Origin: Trichodelitschia bisporula | Lineage: Eukaryota; Ascomycota; Dothideomycetes; Phaeotrichales; Phaeotrichaceae | Length of the DNA: 64,000 nucleotides | NCBI GenBank assembly: GCA_010356995.1 | Contig: ML996692.1 | Location: 755,933 to 819,932 of the forward strand | Direction of reading: 5' to 3' | Shown here: positions 22,482 through 33,295 of the stretch, one piece after another | How the letters are laid out: each line of letters opens with the position of its first letter | How positions within the stretch are numbered: position 1 is the stretch's first letter | Notes under the pieces: model-generated | The model's input: only the letters and a program-made list of their open reading frames with translations | The model's database searches: none | Told to the model about the DNA's origin: nothing | Translations under genes and position numbers: made by a program

Positions 22482-24280
22482 TCAGAAATGCTCTTTCCAG
22501 AACTTGAACTTGACTTCAGGACACGTTACTGTTGAGCATATCTTGCTGATATCTCTCGCCGCGGCCGCTGGTCCGCAGAAATACACGCCTACATCAGTGT
22601 GCTTGTACTTGTTCTCCAGGTTCGGAATATACGTCTCCTGGATGATGCCATCGCGCATGCCGCGCAGCAAGCGGTTCCAATCCGGCCGGCCGAAGTTGGT
22701 GCGGCTGCGCAGCTCGGTCAGGGGATCCTTTTCCATGCCAATGGAATTGAGCACAATATTCTGCGCCGTATCCGCATCCAGTTTCTTCGTCAGATAGGTG
22801 TGGATGCGCAGGAAGTCGTCGCCATTGCCCTCGGACTCCTGCATCGACTGCGTCTCGAGCGAGATAAGCAGATTCTGGAACCAGGCGAACGCAACCGTAT
22901 CGCGACAGATCCAGAAAAACTCGATGCGCCGCAGTCGCTTCGGCATGTTGGAGTTGCGGCGCAGATGCCAGATTTGCTTGAGGATGCTGGCCCACGGCGT
23001 AACGCCGATGCCGGTGCCGATCAGGACGGCGACTTCGTTTTGCAGCACGTCTTCGGCAGGAGCGCCGTAGGGTCCGTCGATGCGCAGGTTGGGGAAGGAC
23101 TCGCCGGGCCCCAGTACCACTTCGTACATGCTGCTCGGGTCGAGTTCCTCATAGATTTTGGCCTGCTCTGGGCCAGCACCAAGGGCGTTACCCAGTTCCT
23201 TGGTGAAGTCGCCGACTTGGCGAACGTGGACACTGACGTAATCGTCGAAGGGACAAGAGGTGATGGTGAATGGATGCCATTGCTGGCGCGAAACGGTCGG
23301 GCAGTTGAGGAAGAGCCATTGGCCAGGCCTGTAGGTCATGCTCGGCTTGCGGAATTGGATCTCCATGGTTTCTTGAGTCCTGTTAGCCATGGACCTGAAA
23401 CATGAAGAGTTGAGACCAACCGTAAGGATGCTTGATAACCTTGACAATCTGTGTCTCCCGTCGCGAGCGGATTTCTCGGTATATCCGCTCACAAAGGTAC
23501 AAAGCACCCGCCACGAGCTCCCAGCGCCAACCCTCATACCCAATGCAATGCTCCCAAAACTGTTTCCCGGCGAATGGAGAAAAGGGCTCCTTGGTGTCGC
23601 GCACAAAGCAGCCAGTTGCATGCGTGTAGAGAGCGAGGAAGAACGGAACGAACAGATGGTGCGTGTACCAGAAAGTTTCGAAGGACTGCTTTCGAATCTT
23701 GTCGTGCGCTGTGGTGTACATGAAGAGCATACACAGCAGCATGACGTGGCCTGTGATGCCACCGGCTTGGGTGTAATGAATCTCAACGGCAGCTTCTGGG
23801 CGAACTTGCGCGCGCTCAACGTTGAAGAAACTACGAAATCAGCGATTTGCGGGGTTGACCGATCGCGGACACTCACTTGACATAATGCGATGTCGTATGG
23901 ACAATTGTCCAGAACAGCAAGGAGTACGCGACCTGCCGGTGAAACCATTGAGACTCATCCAGATGGAGCCATGGTAACTTCGGGCGTATCAACCGCAAGA
24001 GAGTTCGGCACATAGGGAGCAATATTAACATGGTGTCGACTGAAAGGATGAGACCCGCGCCTCGGGAGAACCAGACTGAGAACTTGAGCGTGTTCAAGCC
24101 CGCAAGTCTTTGATCTGCCGCCTGTTTCCACCTGCGGAACTGTCAGTGAAATTCTCGACAGATCAGATCGCCATACCATCCTAAGATGAAAAGGAAGACG
24201 TGAAATCCATGGAACATAGTGTAGAACATGAGTTTTCTGGGCGCAGCCCATGATTGCAGGGCGGGTCGTTTGTTGCTCAT
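22482..24280 (-). CDS. noxA: NADPH oxidase, NoxA-like catalytic subunit
   Basis: Membrane flavocytochrome that passes electrons from NADPH through FAD and two haems to oxygen, making superoxide for hyphal differentiation. Exons in coding order are 24280-24177, 24131-23877, 23830-23421 and 23371-22482, giving 552 aa, the usual length. Six membrane helices include haem-ligand histidines in WFHRQVAYSLLFWTIVHTTSHYV and in the GHVMLLCMLF to HHLFVPFF region. The FAD site HPFTITS, the NADPH site GTGIGVTPWASIL and the C-terminal FKFWKEHF are intact. There is no EF-hand extension, which excludes NoxC. GYEGWRWELVAG and SPFAG favour NoxA over NoxB from memory. The third junction uses a GTTGGT donor and an AAG acceptor, giving HPYETMEIQF. 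Confidence 0.93.
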
Positions 24281-25327
24281 CTTGAAGTTCTGTTGCCGGT
24301 CCTTCGTGCTGAAGTTGACCAGAAGATTCGCTGTGCTAATGGTGCTTTGGGGAGACTGAAGTGACGGTGGTTGAACTAGCTGCGCGCGGGTCCTACCAAG
24401 CCATCTTCGGTTATGCCTTGGTGTTATGGTTGCGATTCCTCCACGTCCTTCGCGCTCCTCTTCCCACTTCCGCTTTTGCGCCTCAAAGGGGATGAAAGGC
24501 CGAACGAAGCCGTGTAGTGTTTGGCACCAGGCCCGGCTATGTCCACGCAGAGAGTATATGTTGATCTATGTCGTTTGCGAGTGAAAGATCAGGTTCGTGT
24601 GGCTAGGGAGCGGTTGACAGCGAGGAGGGGTGTGGTTGAAGACGAGATGGGCGCAAGACGGTCAGATTACGGTCGGCCAGTTCCAGACCTCCAAAGGCCG
24701 TACACTTGTAATCCAAATCGGGTGGCGGGAATGCGTGAGTCGGACCGATTCTAACCACAAGGTTTTGGGATTGGCGTTCGTAGAGTCGTGAAGGAGCGAT
24801 AAAGGGGATGCGCCTCGGGGATGAGGAAGGAGTGGGAGTGACGGCGGAACGAGGTATGCGAGCAGCCAGTTAAGACGAGGAGCACATCGGGATGCAAGGT
24901 CTACCGGGGGATCTTGGGATAGTACGGGAAGAGGGGAAGATGCAGAGAGACGTGCAGAAAGGCTTTCAGCCACGTTAGGAGGGACGATATGGGGGTAGGA
25001 TTTGGGACGGCATGGCAACTAGTAAAGTGATCAGGGCGGCGGCACACGTAGTGCCTGAGCGCTCAGTATGAGGGCGTCTAAGTGGACAGAAAAGACGCCT
25101 AAACGCGCAATTCTCAAGATGGACCTTGCTCGGATCGCACTCTTCCAGCAGTGCTGAGAAGTGTGGTTGGACCGGGGTGATGTACCAATGGGAGTTTAGG
25201 ATGACCTGGGGGGTTGGGAGCCATGGGCTTGATAGTGAGCAAGGCTTGGTGGGAAGGGCAATTGGGGTTGTACTGGGGGGTATTATTCAAGCGGCTGGCG
25301 GTGGGGAAGAGGGGGGCGGGGTGGGCA
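24281..25327. other. NoxA upstream region, no gene seen
   Basis: About 1 kb upstream of the NADPH oxidase. Frames are short; no core promoter motif is obvious. Confidence 0.4.
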
Positions 25328-25370
25328 CGCTAAGGTCCTGTTTTGCAACCCTATGCAGCAGCAGATGCAG
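25328..25370 (+). repeat. Left inverted-repeat arm
   Basis: This arm matches the reverse complement of 25998-26043 with only a few differences over about 43 bp. Confidence 0.7.
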
Positions 25371-25577
25371 TAAGCTTGGCACTTATTTCTGCACAGTTTC
25401 TGCCGGGCTTGGCGCTGCAGATCGGCAATACACCTTATGTCTCTGCTTCGATCAGGTAGCTGTGGCTGAAAAAAGCAATTCTGCAGTAAACCCCTGTCCG
25501 CAGACATCCCACCGCTCCCGTGCCCCCAAATCTTCCTAATACGGTTAGCAGCTGCAGATTCTACTCTCTGTAGCTTT

Positions 25578-25596
25578 ATGCTCGAATTTTGAGCAT
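25578..25596. repeat. Small hairpin inside the element
   Basis: ATGCTC and GAGCAT pair around a seven-base AT-rich loop. It lies in the AT-rich centre of the inverted-repeat element. Confidence 0.5.
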
Positions 25597-25997
25597 ATTC
25601 CCCCCCAAAGCTGCAGATCCGAAGGGCCTAGCCAATCATAGCCGCAAGTCTTTCAACCTATTAGACGTACGCCAGAACCTACCAAATCCTTCAGCAATTT
25701 TAGTGCATTAAAAAATAGGGCATATTGTTTCCCTCATCAATGCGATTCAAATGAGCTATATACCCAATTTATTGAACCACATCTCGCGAAGATATCGCGA
25801 TTGTAGTAAAGATGCCTCAATTTGATGTTCGACCCCCGGTCAGCGCCAAGCCCCCATCAGCTCACTCAGCCCAAGGGGCCCTCACGTCATGACTCGGATA
25901 ATGGATACTCCGTACTCCACACCGCTCTCCACATCGCTCTCTACATTTGATGCCTGAGCCGTAAGGCATTCGGCGCTAGTAGGTATTTTATGGGGCT

Positions 25998-26043
25998 TCT
26001 GCATCTGCAGCTGCAGAGGGTTGCGAAACAGGACCTAAGGCGC
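25998..26043 (-). repeat. Right inverted-repeat arm
   Basis: Reverse-complement partner of 25328-25370. The shared core includes CCTAAGG/TAAGG at the outer edge and CTGCATCTGC at the inner edge. Confidence 0.7.
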
Positions 26044-28437
26044 ACTGCTAAGCAGCGGTCCGTCCCCGTGAGCCAATGCTTTCCCCGCTCGAGGCGCCGA
26101 AGACGTATTGTCAAGCCAATGATTGAACAGCAATATGTGCCTCTTATTCGATTCTGGCATGAAGGACTGGCCGGGCTTTCTTCACAATCATCACCGCAAG
26201 CTTGCAAACAATGCCCCACGGCTTGCGAGCCATTGCCCACGAGACTAACAAGACTGAAAAGCCTCCACGCGGAGCGTTTTGCTGTCAACGATACGACGCT
26301 ACACGAAGTTTGTCGCAGTAACAAAACTCAGCCCTACGTTGAGGTGCGCGTCTCTGGCTCTTCCGGTGCAACCTCAACTTCAGCTGTGGCACTAAAGGGT
26401 GCCGAATGCGGCGAGCACGCTTTTATTTCGTTAATTTCCCGACAAACACCAACATATCGAGGCTGGAGAGGTCTCAGAGCAAATACCTCGGACGTTGAGG
26501 TCTAGCGGAGTACGTACTCACCAATCTACGACTCATAGCCCATCGCGGCCCTACTAGTGGCAGGCTCGCTAACTCGCCGGTCCAAGAATAGCTTTACAAA
26601 AGCCGAAGGATCAGATATCTTCCGTACCTGGCTAGTCTGAGCACTTGTGCGTCCTCACGGGCCGGCAGGTCGGCCGGAATATTGACTTTTAGCGATGTGA
26701 TATGGCGCTGCAAGTGGCCACGGCGACGTGACGACAGACGTTGGCGGTGCGGGGTGAAGACCGCCACAGTGCGCCGGCTACAAATCAGAAGGTGGTTGGC
26801 AGCGACGCCGGCACGAGGATGGCGGTCGAGACGGTGACTAGCGGGAGGCATGACCGGCATCGACCGCCTCGTGCGCGGTGATGGTGACGAGGTCGCAGAT
26901 ATGCGGCCAATTGAGCCGAAGCCGCATTGCCGTGAATCACAGCAGAAATGCAAGCCCGGTTGCAAGTTCGGCCACTTCAGGGTGAACCGGCCAAGCGAGT
27001 GTGAAAGATGGCTCGCTGACGGCTGCGGGCCGGACTGGGCTGACATGCCACGACCAGGTTTGCGATGTTTGTATCACTTGCATTTCCCCATGGAAGGCCC
27101 GGGCGAAGGCACGAGCATCGATGCTGTAATGTCGCATGGTAGGTGGAATCAAAGACGAAAAGACAAGGCTGTGGGTTGGGTGGGATCTGGAAAAAAAAAG
27201 CAGAAAAGAAAGTGGCCCAACATGCAACCGCCTGCATGCGCTGCAGCTCCGGAACGCTGTGAACGCTTCCAGTATATCCTCTCTGGCTTGGTTCCCCTCT
27301 TTTTTTTGCTCCAGGGACACTGTGATATCTCCCAGGATATGTTCCGGGATGGGATAACCCTACACAGGCACACTATCACGGCCACGCTGGCCTCGGCGGC
27401 AGCTACCCCGGCGTGTGCTACGTACACACCCATCCAGCGTCCTGCCGAAACAGGTCTCCGGGATCCCGAGGAAGAAAAGCATGCGAACCCAGGCTTCGGC
27501 TTTTCGGCCCTTTTGTCATGCGATTGAGTACTCATCTCGGAGCCGTATCGCTAGTATCTGTCATAGCGAACGAACGAGGGGCGTAGGCCTCGCACTTGGG
27601 GCTTTTGAAAAGCCGTTTTGGTGGTCCAAGGTCAGCGAGCCTTTCATCACGTCTCCCTTCCAAATCCAAGAAGCGCCCGGCAAGTGGGCATACCGGGGGT
27701 GGCTGGCTCACGGAAACCAACCACGATGCAGTGCAGGGGTGGCACATCCCTTCCACTGCGGGTGTCTGTGCGCCATCAGCCCCCGGCGGCAGCGCGGGAC
27801 GGACCTACGATTCGCCAAAGCCTACGCGCCCGCCACCTGCGAGATGCAAAAGACGAGATGTTGGGCGGTGCGGGGGATTCCTTGTCCCCTTGCGCGAGAG
27901 GATGGGCGCTTTTGCGGTGCGCCCCTGCCGCCCCAAGATGAAGCCCTCAGCGCTTCCCTAGCCTAGCCGAGAGAAAGTGAGGACACACGGCGTGAGAACC
28001 GAATCGGCAACGCTGTAGCCCGCGTCTTGGAGAGAGAGAAAGACTTGCGTTTTGCGCATGACCTAGCCTGCCGTAAAAGTACCCCCCACTGGGCCCAATC
28101 ATGACGCCGGCGTTCCCGCGCCCTGCAGATTGCCCACTGCATGCCCGCCTTGCTCACTTCATATACCCGCTGTGAGCTCGCTCCCGGTCCTAAAGCATTT
28201 GTCGCCCATACCCCCCCCAGGCCCCGCGTTTGTGCTTCATCTCGCGTTTGTACCTGGAAGTGCTGCTTAATTGCCCTCTCCTGCCCGTTTGTCAGTGTGT
28301 GACCTGACGATCTCAATACCCCCGCCCCCGCAAACCACGAGCGCATCGCAATCTCGACGCTGGTTCCGATCGTTCCAGCTCGCAGTCGTCATATGCCGTT
28401 TCCCTCATAGCTTCGTCTCGCGACCTGCTCCAGCATC
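26044..28437. other. Intergenic, 2.4 kb, no gene seen
   Basis: Several overlapping frames of 120-225 codons occur in multiple frames at 26590-27970, but none has recognisable motifs, and their composition (Cys, Arg, Pro, Trp scattered) is that of GC-rich noncoding DNA. It contains a perfect 12-bp palindrome at 26508-26519, an A-run at 27189-27197 and a T-run at 27300-27307. The right 300 bp is pyrimidine-rich and probably forms the leader of the next gene. Confidence 0.45.
26508..26519. repeat. 12-bp perfect palindrome (GAGTACGTACTC)
   Basis: Centred on TACGTA, like the palindrome at 12111-12122. Confidence 0.6.
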
Positions 28438-28986
28438 ATGGGCAAACTGATTAAGAACCATTGGGCGCGCCTGATCATCTTGACCGCGGCAGCATGTACG
28501 ATATTCTCGCGCAAGCAACCCTCAAAATGACGGAAAAGAAAACTAACCTGTTACCAGACCAAATCGCCGCTGCGCTCGAAGGCTTCTTCTGGCCCAAGTT
28601 CTTCTGGGATTTCAGCACAAAAAACTTCGACGGCGCTGTCAAGCCCGTACCCATCCTACAAATCCTCAACCTCCTCTTTGGCGTCGTTGGCTTGGCCTAC
28701 GAGTGGCCGCTCAAGTTCTTCGCCGGCACGCTGCTACACCGCTCCATCGAACTGCGCCTCTTCCTCTTCCCACTATTCGCCCTCGCCTCCATCCTAATGT
28801 ATCAGAGCACAAACGCTGGCCTATACTACCTCATTGGCGAGGGAATATACCTCTGGGCCTACTCCGATGGCGAGGTACGTCTGACATGGTTCCGCCAAAT
28901 GTTCAGAAACTGACAATTATCGATAGATCGTCTGTGATCAGCCGTGGACCGTTCCCAGGAGGAAAAGGATTCCGGAAGAAGTCTGA
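28438..28986 (+). CDS. Small conserved fungal membrane protein (DUF7727-like)
   Basis: Exons 28438-28495, 28558-28874 and 28927-28986, with introns of 62 and 52 bp, encode 144 aa. The protein starts MGKLIKNHWARLIILTAAAY, a hydrophobic N-terminal helix. Three further hydrophobic stretches follow (ILNLLFGVVGLAYEW, ELRLFLFPLFALASILMY, GLYYLIGEGIYLWAY). The C-terminus is short and basic (PRRKRIPEEV). I recall orthologues across filamentous ascomycetes annotated only as a domain of unknown function; the DUF number is from memory. A multi-pass membrane protein of the ER, Golgi or plasma membrane is a fair inference, function unknown. Confidence 0.8.
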
Positions 28987-29584
28987 TACGCCAACGTTTT
29001 GATACTTCGACCTTCCTGTACATAATTGCATGGTCTTGTTTGCGAGGCATAGCGCGGAGTTTTGCATTTTCGGATTCTCGGGAAACCTGGTGGCGACTAG
29101 CATCGGGGAACGATGCATATGTCGAAAGATGGATGGCTTGTGATACCTTGGGACGAGGACGTTTTGCGGTTAGATACCCCGACGTCTTGGGCGGCTGCTC
29201 TGCCCTCAGGCATTGAGCTTAGTATAGTAATAAGATATGTACCAATACCCAGCACTTCACATGTGAAGATATCACAACGGAGACTGGCCACGGTACTGAT
29301 CAAAGCATTGCTCATATTCTGCCCTGTAATGTCTGAACTGGGAAGAGATGATGAGTAACAGAGTCAGCATTTAGGGCACCGCTGAGCATTGTTAAAGACT
29401 CATGTACATCTTCACCCTCGTTCCGATATCCATGAACTCCAAGTCCCTTGTCATAACACCGTAGTGCTGTAAAACTTCCAAACCACACTTGGGGAATTGC
29501 CATCGAATTGTCTTGAATGAGGAGTCGTTGGACCGGCGACGATCAAACTCATTATGGCGTGAGGTGCTGGCCGCCAACAAACGT
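28987..29584. other. Intergenic between convergent genes
   Basis: 598 bp between the 3' ends of the small membrane protein and the BAP31-like gene. It holds both terminator regions and no gene. Confidence 0.5.
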
Positions 29585-30352
29585 TCAGCGGTCCTTCTTC
29601 GGCGTGGGCTCGGCAACGACCTTCTCGTCGCTGAGTCTATTGTACTCGCGCTGGAAGCCCTCGCCCTGCGACTTGAGGTTGGCAATGTCGCGGTTGGCCG
29701 CCTCGAGCTGCTTCTTGAGCTGCGCAACCTCTGCGCCACTGCCGCCCTTGCCGCTCCGATGAGCCTTGACCTCCTCTTCCAGACGGAGGACCTCAAGAAT
29801 CATGACGTAGGTGCGGTTCAGGATCAAGGAGAGGAACAGAGTGAAGCCGCAGAGGTACATGTTGCGCTGCGAGTAGAACTTGCGAGCCTGAACTTCCATG
29901 CGAGCAGAACCACCGAGGACGTCGGCGCTATTAAGTCAGTCAGTATAGCTTCTTTGAGAGGTGCAAGGGGTGCATCATACCCGGAGCCCCGATTGTCCTT
30001 TTGCGCTGCCGCAAGCTCCATCTGAACGCGGTAGACGCGATTGACGCTGTCGATGAAGAGTATGAGAATGAAGATGAAGGTAATCTGTCACCAGTTAATC
30101 CGTGCCTTCCGCAAAAGGTGAACCCGGATCTACCTTCAAGCCATACTGCAGCTTCGCTATGAGCGGGTTCTCGGAGATGAAGGTAAAGAGTTTCCGACGC
30201 CAAGTAAACGGCATGGGGATGATGAGAGCCATGAAGATGAACATCTCGGACACGAGGAGGAGAAACACCTGTCACGGAGTTGTTAGTCGCCCACTTTGAA
30301 GCTTAGGCTACAGGTAAACAAAACAACGTACGAGGCTGTAGTAGAGCGTCAT
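29585..30352 (-). CDS. YET3: BAP31/Yet3-family ER membrane protein
   Basis: ER chaperone or sorting receptor for membrane proteins leaving the ER. Exons in coding order are 30352-30332, 30268-30134, 30084-29981 and 29927-29585, with introns of 49-63 bp, giving 200 aa. It begins MTLYYSLVFLLLVSEMF, the conserved family start, then PMPFTWRRKLFTFISENPL. Three membrane spans lie in the first 130 residues (the third includes YLCGFTLFLSLILNRTY). A Lys/Glu coiled coil fills the C-terminal 60 residues, and the protein ends KKDR, a dilysine ER-retrieval signal. Exon 1 is only seven codons. The start is 366 bp from the divergent DUS3 gene. Confidence 0.92.
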
Positions 30353-30718
30353 GGTTGCGGTTGTGTTCTGAAGATCTTGTGTGAGGAGGGGATTTTGAAT
30401 CGAAGACCTAGACTTATGGGCACTGGATGAAGTTGACTTGAGGTGGAGTTGGGGAAGTTGGAGCAAAAGGACAGCTGGAGGTGGTGCGCCAGGCAAACAA
30501 GATGGTTTTCCATGTGTCGACGTCACAGCAAGCTAGGTTTGGGCCAGGGGCGGGCACGTGCAATCCTCGGCTTGCTGCAAGAACAATTTTCCCGCACCTT
30601 CGGCAGTTGCCGTCTGCAAACTTGTACTTCAAGATAATTCGATTCCTTCAATTGATTGCATTTGCCTTTCGATCAATCATCGAGAGATAAAACGTCTCTG
30701 GAAGTAAATCGGTCCGAA
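30353..30718. promoter_or_regulatory. Divergent promoter region, YET3-DUS3
   Basis: 366 bp separate the two start codons on opposite strands, so both promoters must share this segment. No TATA box is evident, as is common for fungal housekeeping pairs. Confidence 0.55.
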
Positions 30719-33216
30719 ATGGAGATCGATTCAGTTCCGAAGAACGGCGAAACCCACGAGGCCGAAGAGTCCCACGCGCCTCCCGCAAAGCGAATGAAGC
30801 TGGACGCGGACGACGGCCAAGCAGCAGTTGTAGCCATAAACGGTGCTAGCGATGCTGCTTCTAGCAGCCAGCAAACTCAAACCAACCCGCAGGCCGAAGT
30901 ACCCATGGACGATCGAGATTCTCAGAAAGGCGTGGCACCTATCAAAGCAGAGTAAGTCAGGCCAACTCCAACTCGGCTCAGCGCAAAACCTCGCGGTCAG
31001 GGTTTAGAAAGGCCGTCGGGCTTCGTCAATGCCGTCTAGTAGTAGAATCAGGATCTTTGTCTACCTTCGGTGACACCATAGCCTATATACAACTCAGCAT
31101 GCGCAAAAGCTCTGGCCGCGAGGTGCAGTTAAGCGCAAAAAATGCAGTTTATATTGTCCCGGAAAGCCTGGAAGCTTACACTGTCCAGATATCTGATCCC
31201 GCGTAACCAAGTACCGGTATCAGATGCTGCCGACGATGACGCTGCCGAGGCATCCACGCTTCTTGAAAGTGGCTCCAAGGGCGGCGACATGCGGAAGAAG
31301 GGGAAAAAGAAGGAGAGCGGCCAGAACAAGAACCGCCAGTATGGTACCTGGGGTGATAGTATCCAACTCTGCAATTCGCGGGCTCTGGCTCCTCAGTTTT
31401 CACCGAAGCAGTGTCCCTACGGAGAGAAATGCAGACTTGAGCACGATCTCATGAAGTACCTCACCGAAGGGAAGCGTGAGAACCTTGAGACTTTGGGTGG
31501 AATATGCCCGATATGGCAGGCGAAGGGCCATTGCAATGCAGGCTGGAAGTGTCGTTGGGTTCACTCACACTCTACCAAGAGGATTCTCGAGGACGGAAGA
31601 GAGGAGCTTGTTCTGGTTGAGGACGAGGAGCGGAAGGCAAAGGCTGGCATCACGGACTCAAACAAGGACGAAAGCGACCTCTACAATGTTGTCGACATCC
31701 AGACTAAGATGAATCTGAGGAAGAAGAAGATCAAGACTCCCAAAGCCGACGTGTACGACAACTGGCTTACATCAACATGGAATGTTGGACTGGACAAAAA
31801 GCACAACAAGACAGCTGACGATGCCGAAGGCGCGAACGTGGACGTCGATGCGGAGAATAAGAAGGATGAACGTGCCCAATACGCAGAGCCTCCCCTTCTT
31901 CCCTCCGAGAAGAGGAGACTGTACTACGGGCCCGAAACTCCCGTGCTTGCTCCCCTTACCACGCAAGGTAACATGCCCTTCAGGCGGCTCTGCATCGATC
32001 TCGGCGCTCAACTCACCTGGTCCGAAATGGCAATGGGCATGCCACTGGTCTCCGGCGAAAAGGGCGAGTGGGCCCTGATCAAGGCTCACGCATCCGAAAT
32101 CACGCCGCCCAAGGTCATGAACCCAGGCATAGTCGCCGGCTACGACCAAGCGCGCGACCTGAAATTCGGCGTCCAAATCGCCGCCAACAAACCCTGGATC
32201 GCACTGAAAACCACCGAAATTCTCTCCACCCTCTGCCCGCGCATCCGCGCCATCGACCTCAACTGCGGCTGCCCAATCGACCTCGTCTACCGCTCAGGCG
32301 CCGGCTCCGCGCTCCTCGACGCGCACGCCAAGCTCGAGAAGATCCTGCGCGGCATGAACGTCGTGTCTGGTGAAATCCCCATCACGGTCAAGATCCGCAT
32401 GGGTACCCGTGACAACAAGCCCACCGCTGACTCGCTGGTCCAGCGCCTCGTGCTCGGGGGCTCGGACTCGCGCGAGGCGGGGATGGGAGCTTGTGGTGTG
32501 GCGGCAATTACGCTGCATGGGCGGAGTCGGCAGCAGCGCTACACGCGCCGCGCGGACTGGGGGTACATTGCTGAGATTTCGAGCCTGATTTCGAGGTTGA
32601 AGACTGCGGGGGATGCGGTTGCGGATACGGCTGCTGAGGCGGATCCGCGCGGGCTGGCGAACGGGGGTAAGGTGTACTTCCTCGGCAATGGGGACTGCTA
32701 CTCGCACGTGGATTACCATTCGCATATCGCGGAGGCGAAGGTCGACTCCGTGATGGTGGGCCGCGGGGCGTTGATCAAGCCGTGGATCTTTGAGGAGATT
32801 GAGCAGGGACAGTACCTGGACAAGAGCGCGACAGAGCGCTTGGCGTACATTGAAAAGTTCGTAAAGTACGGGCTGGACACGTGGGGCGCGGATGAGATGG
32901 GTGTGGGCACCACCCGGCGCTTCTTGCTCGAGTGGTTGAGCTTCAGTTGTCGGTATGTGCCGCTTGGGATCCTGGAGCGCTTGCCCCCGCATATCAACGA
33001 TCGGCCGCCTCCCTTCAAGGGACGCAATGAGCTGGAGACGTTGCTCAGCTCTGGGAACTACAAGGACTGGATCAAGATCAGGTATGTGTCCGTCTGGCTA
33101 GGTGATTGCGGCCGCTGACTGTTGCTAGTGAGATGTTCCTCGGGCCGGCGCACAAGGACTTCAAGTTCACGCCGAAGCACAAGTCGAACAGCTATGAAAT
33201 TGAGGCGGAAGGCTAG
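30719..33216 (+). CDS. DUS3: tRNA-dihydrouridine(47) synthase Dus3
   Basis: FMN enzyme that reduces uridine 47 of tRNAs using NADPH. Exons are 30719-30951, 31189-33081 and 33129-33216, giving 737 aa. The first intron is long for this window (237 bp); its junction reads IKAEYLIPRNQ. The N-terminal 75 residues are disordered. Two CCCH-type zinc fingers follow (around [12 protein letters not shown] and [20 protein letters not shown]), the RNA-binding feature that sets Dus3 apart. The TIM-barrel Dus domain has [16 protein letters not shown], the catalytic-cysteine motif [24 protein letters not shown] and GNGD. It ends with the conserved [14 protein letters not shown] and NSYEIEAEG tail. The neighbouring P450 ends 79 bp away on the other strand. 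Confidence 0.96.
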
Positions 33217-33295
33217 GAAGCGCAGGCCAACATATCCAGAGTCCACCGCAGCTCAGATTACCTCCCCGCAAGCAAAGCCTTATGCCACGTGTAAT

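Larger units (their letters stand above)
25328..26043. mobile_element. Inverted-repeat element, probable non-autonomous DNA transposon (MITE-like)
   Basis: Two arms of about 43 bp are inverted copies: left 25328-25370 and right 25998-26043. Both contain GGTCCTGTTT(T/C)GCAACCC followed by a (A/C)TGCAGC and GCAGATGCAG block, read inward on the left arm and outward in reverse on the right. The interior of about 630 bp is AT-richer than its surroundings and has no long frame. CTGCAGAT recurs at 25415-25422, 25552-25559 and 25611-25618, with CTGCAG again at 25481 and twice in the right arm, like the subterminal repeats of hAT elements. TAGGGTTGCAAA-type ends also recall hAT, but no target duplication could be fixed, so the family is open. 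Confidence 0.6.

Noticed and set aside
22599-23405. 268-codon plus-strand open frame
   Set aside because: Antisense to the intact FAD/NADPH half of the NADPH oxidase.
25126-25539. 137-codon plus-strand frame overlapping the left inverted-repeat arm
   Set aside because: It crosses the element boundary, and similar SCFATLCS words arise from both arms, so it reflects the repeat and not a protein.
26850-27527. 225-codon plus-strand frame in gene-free DNA
   Set aside because: Atypical composition, no family signal, and several frames are open at once here, as expected from GC-rich noncoding DNA.
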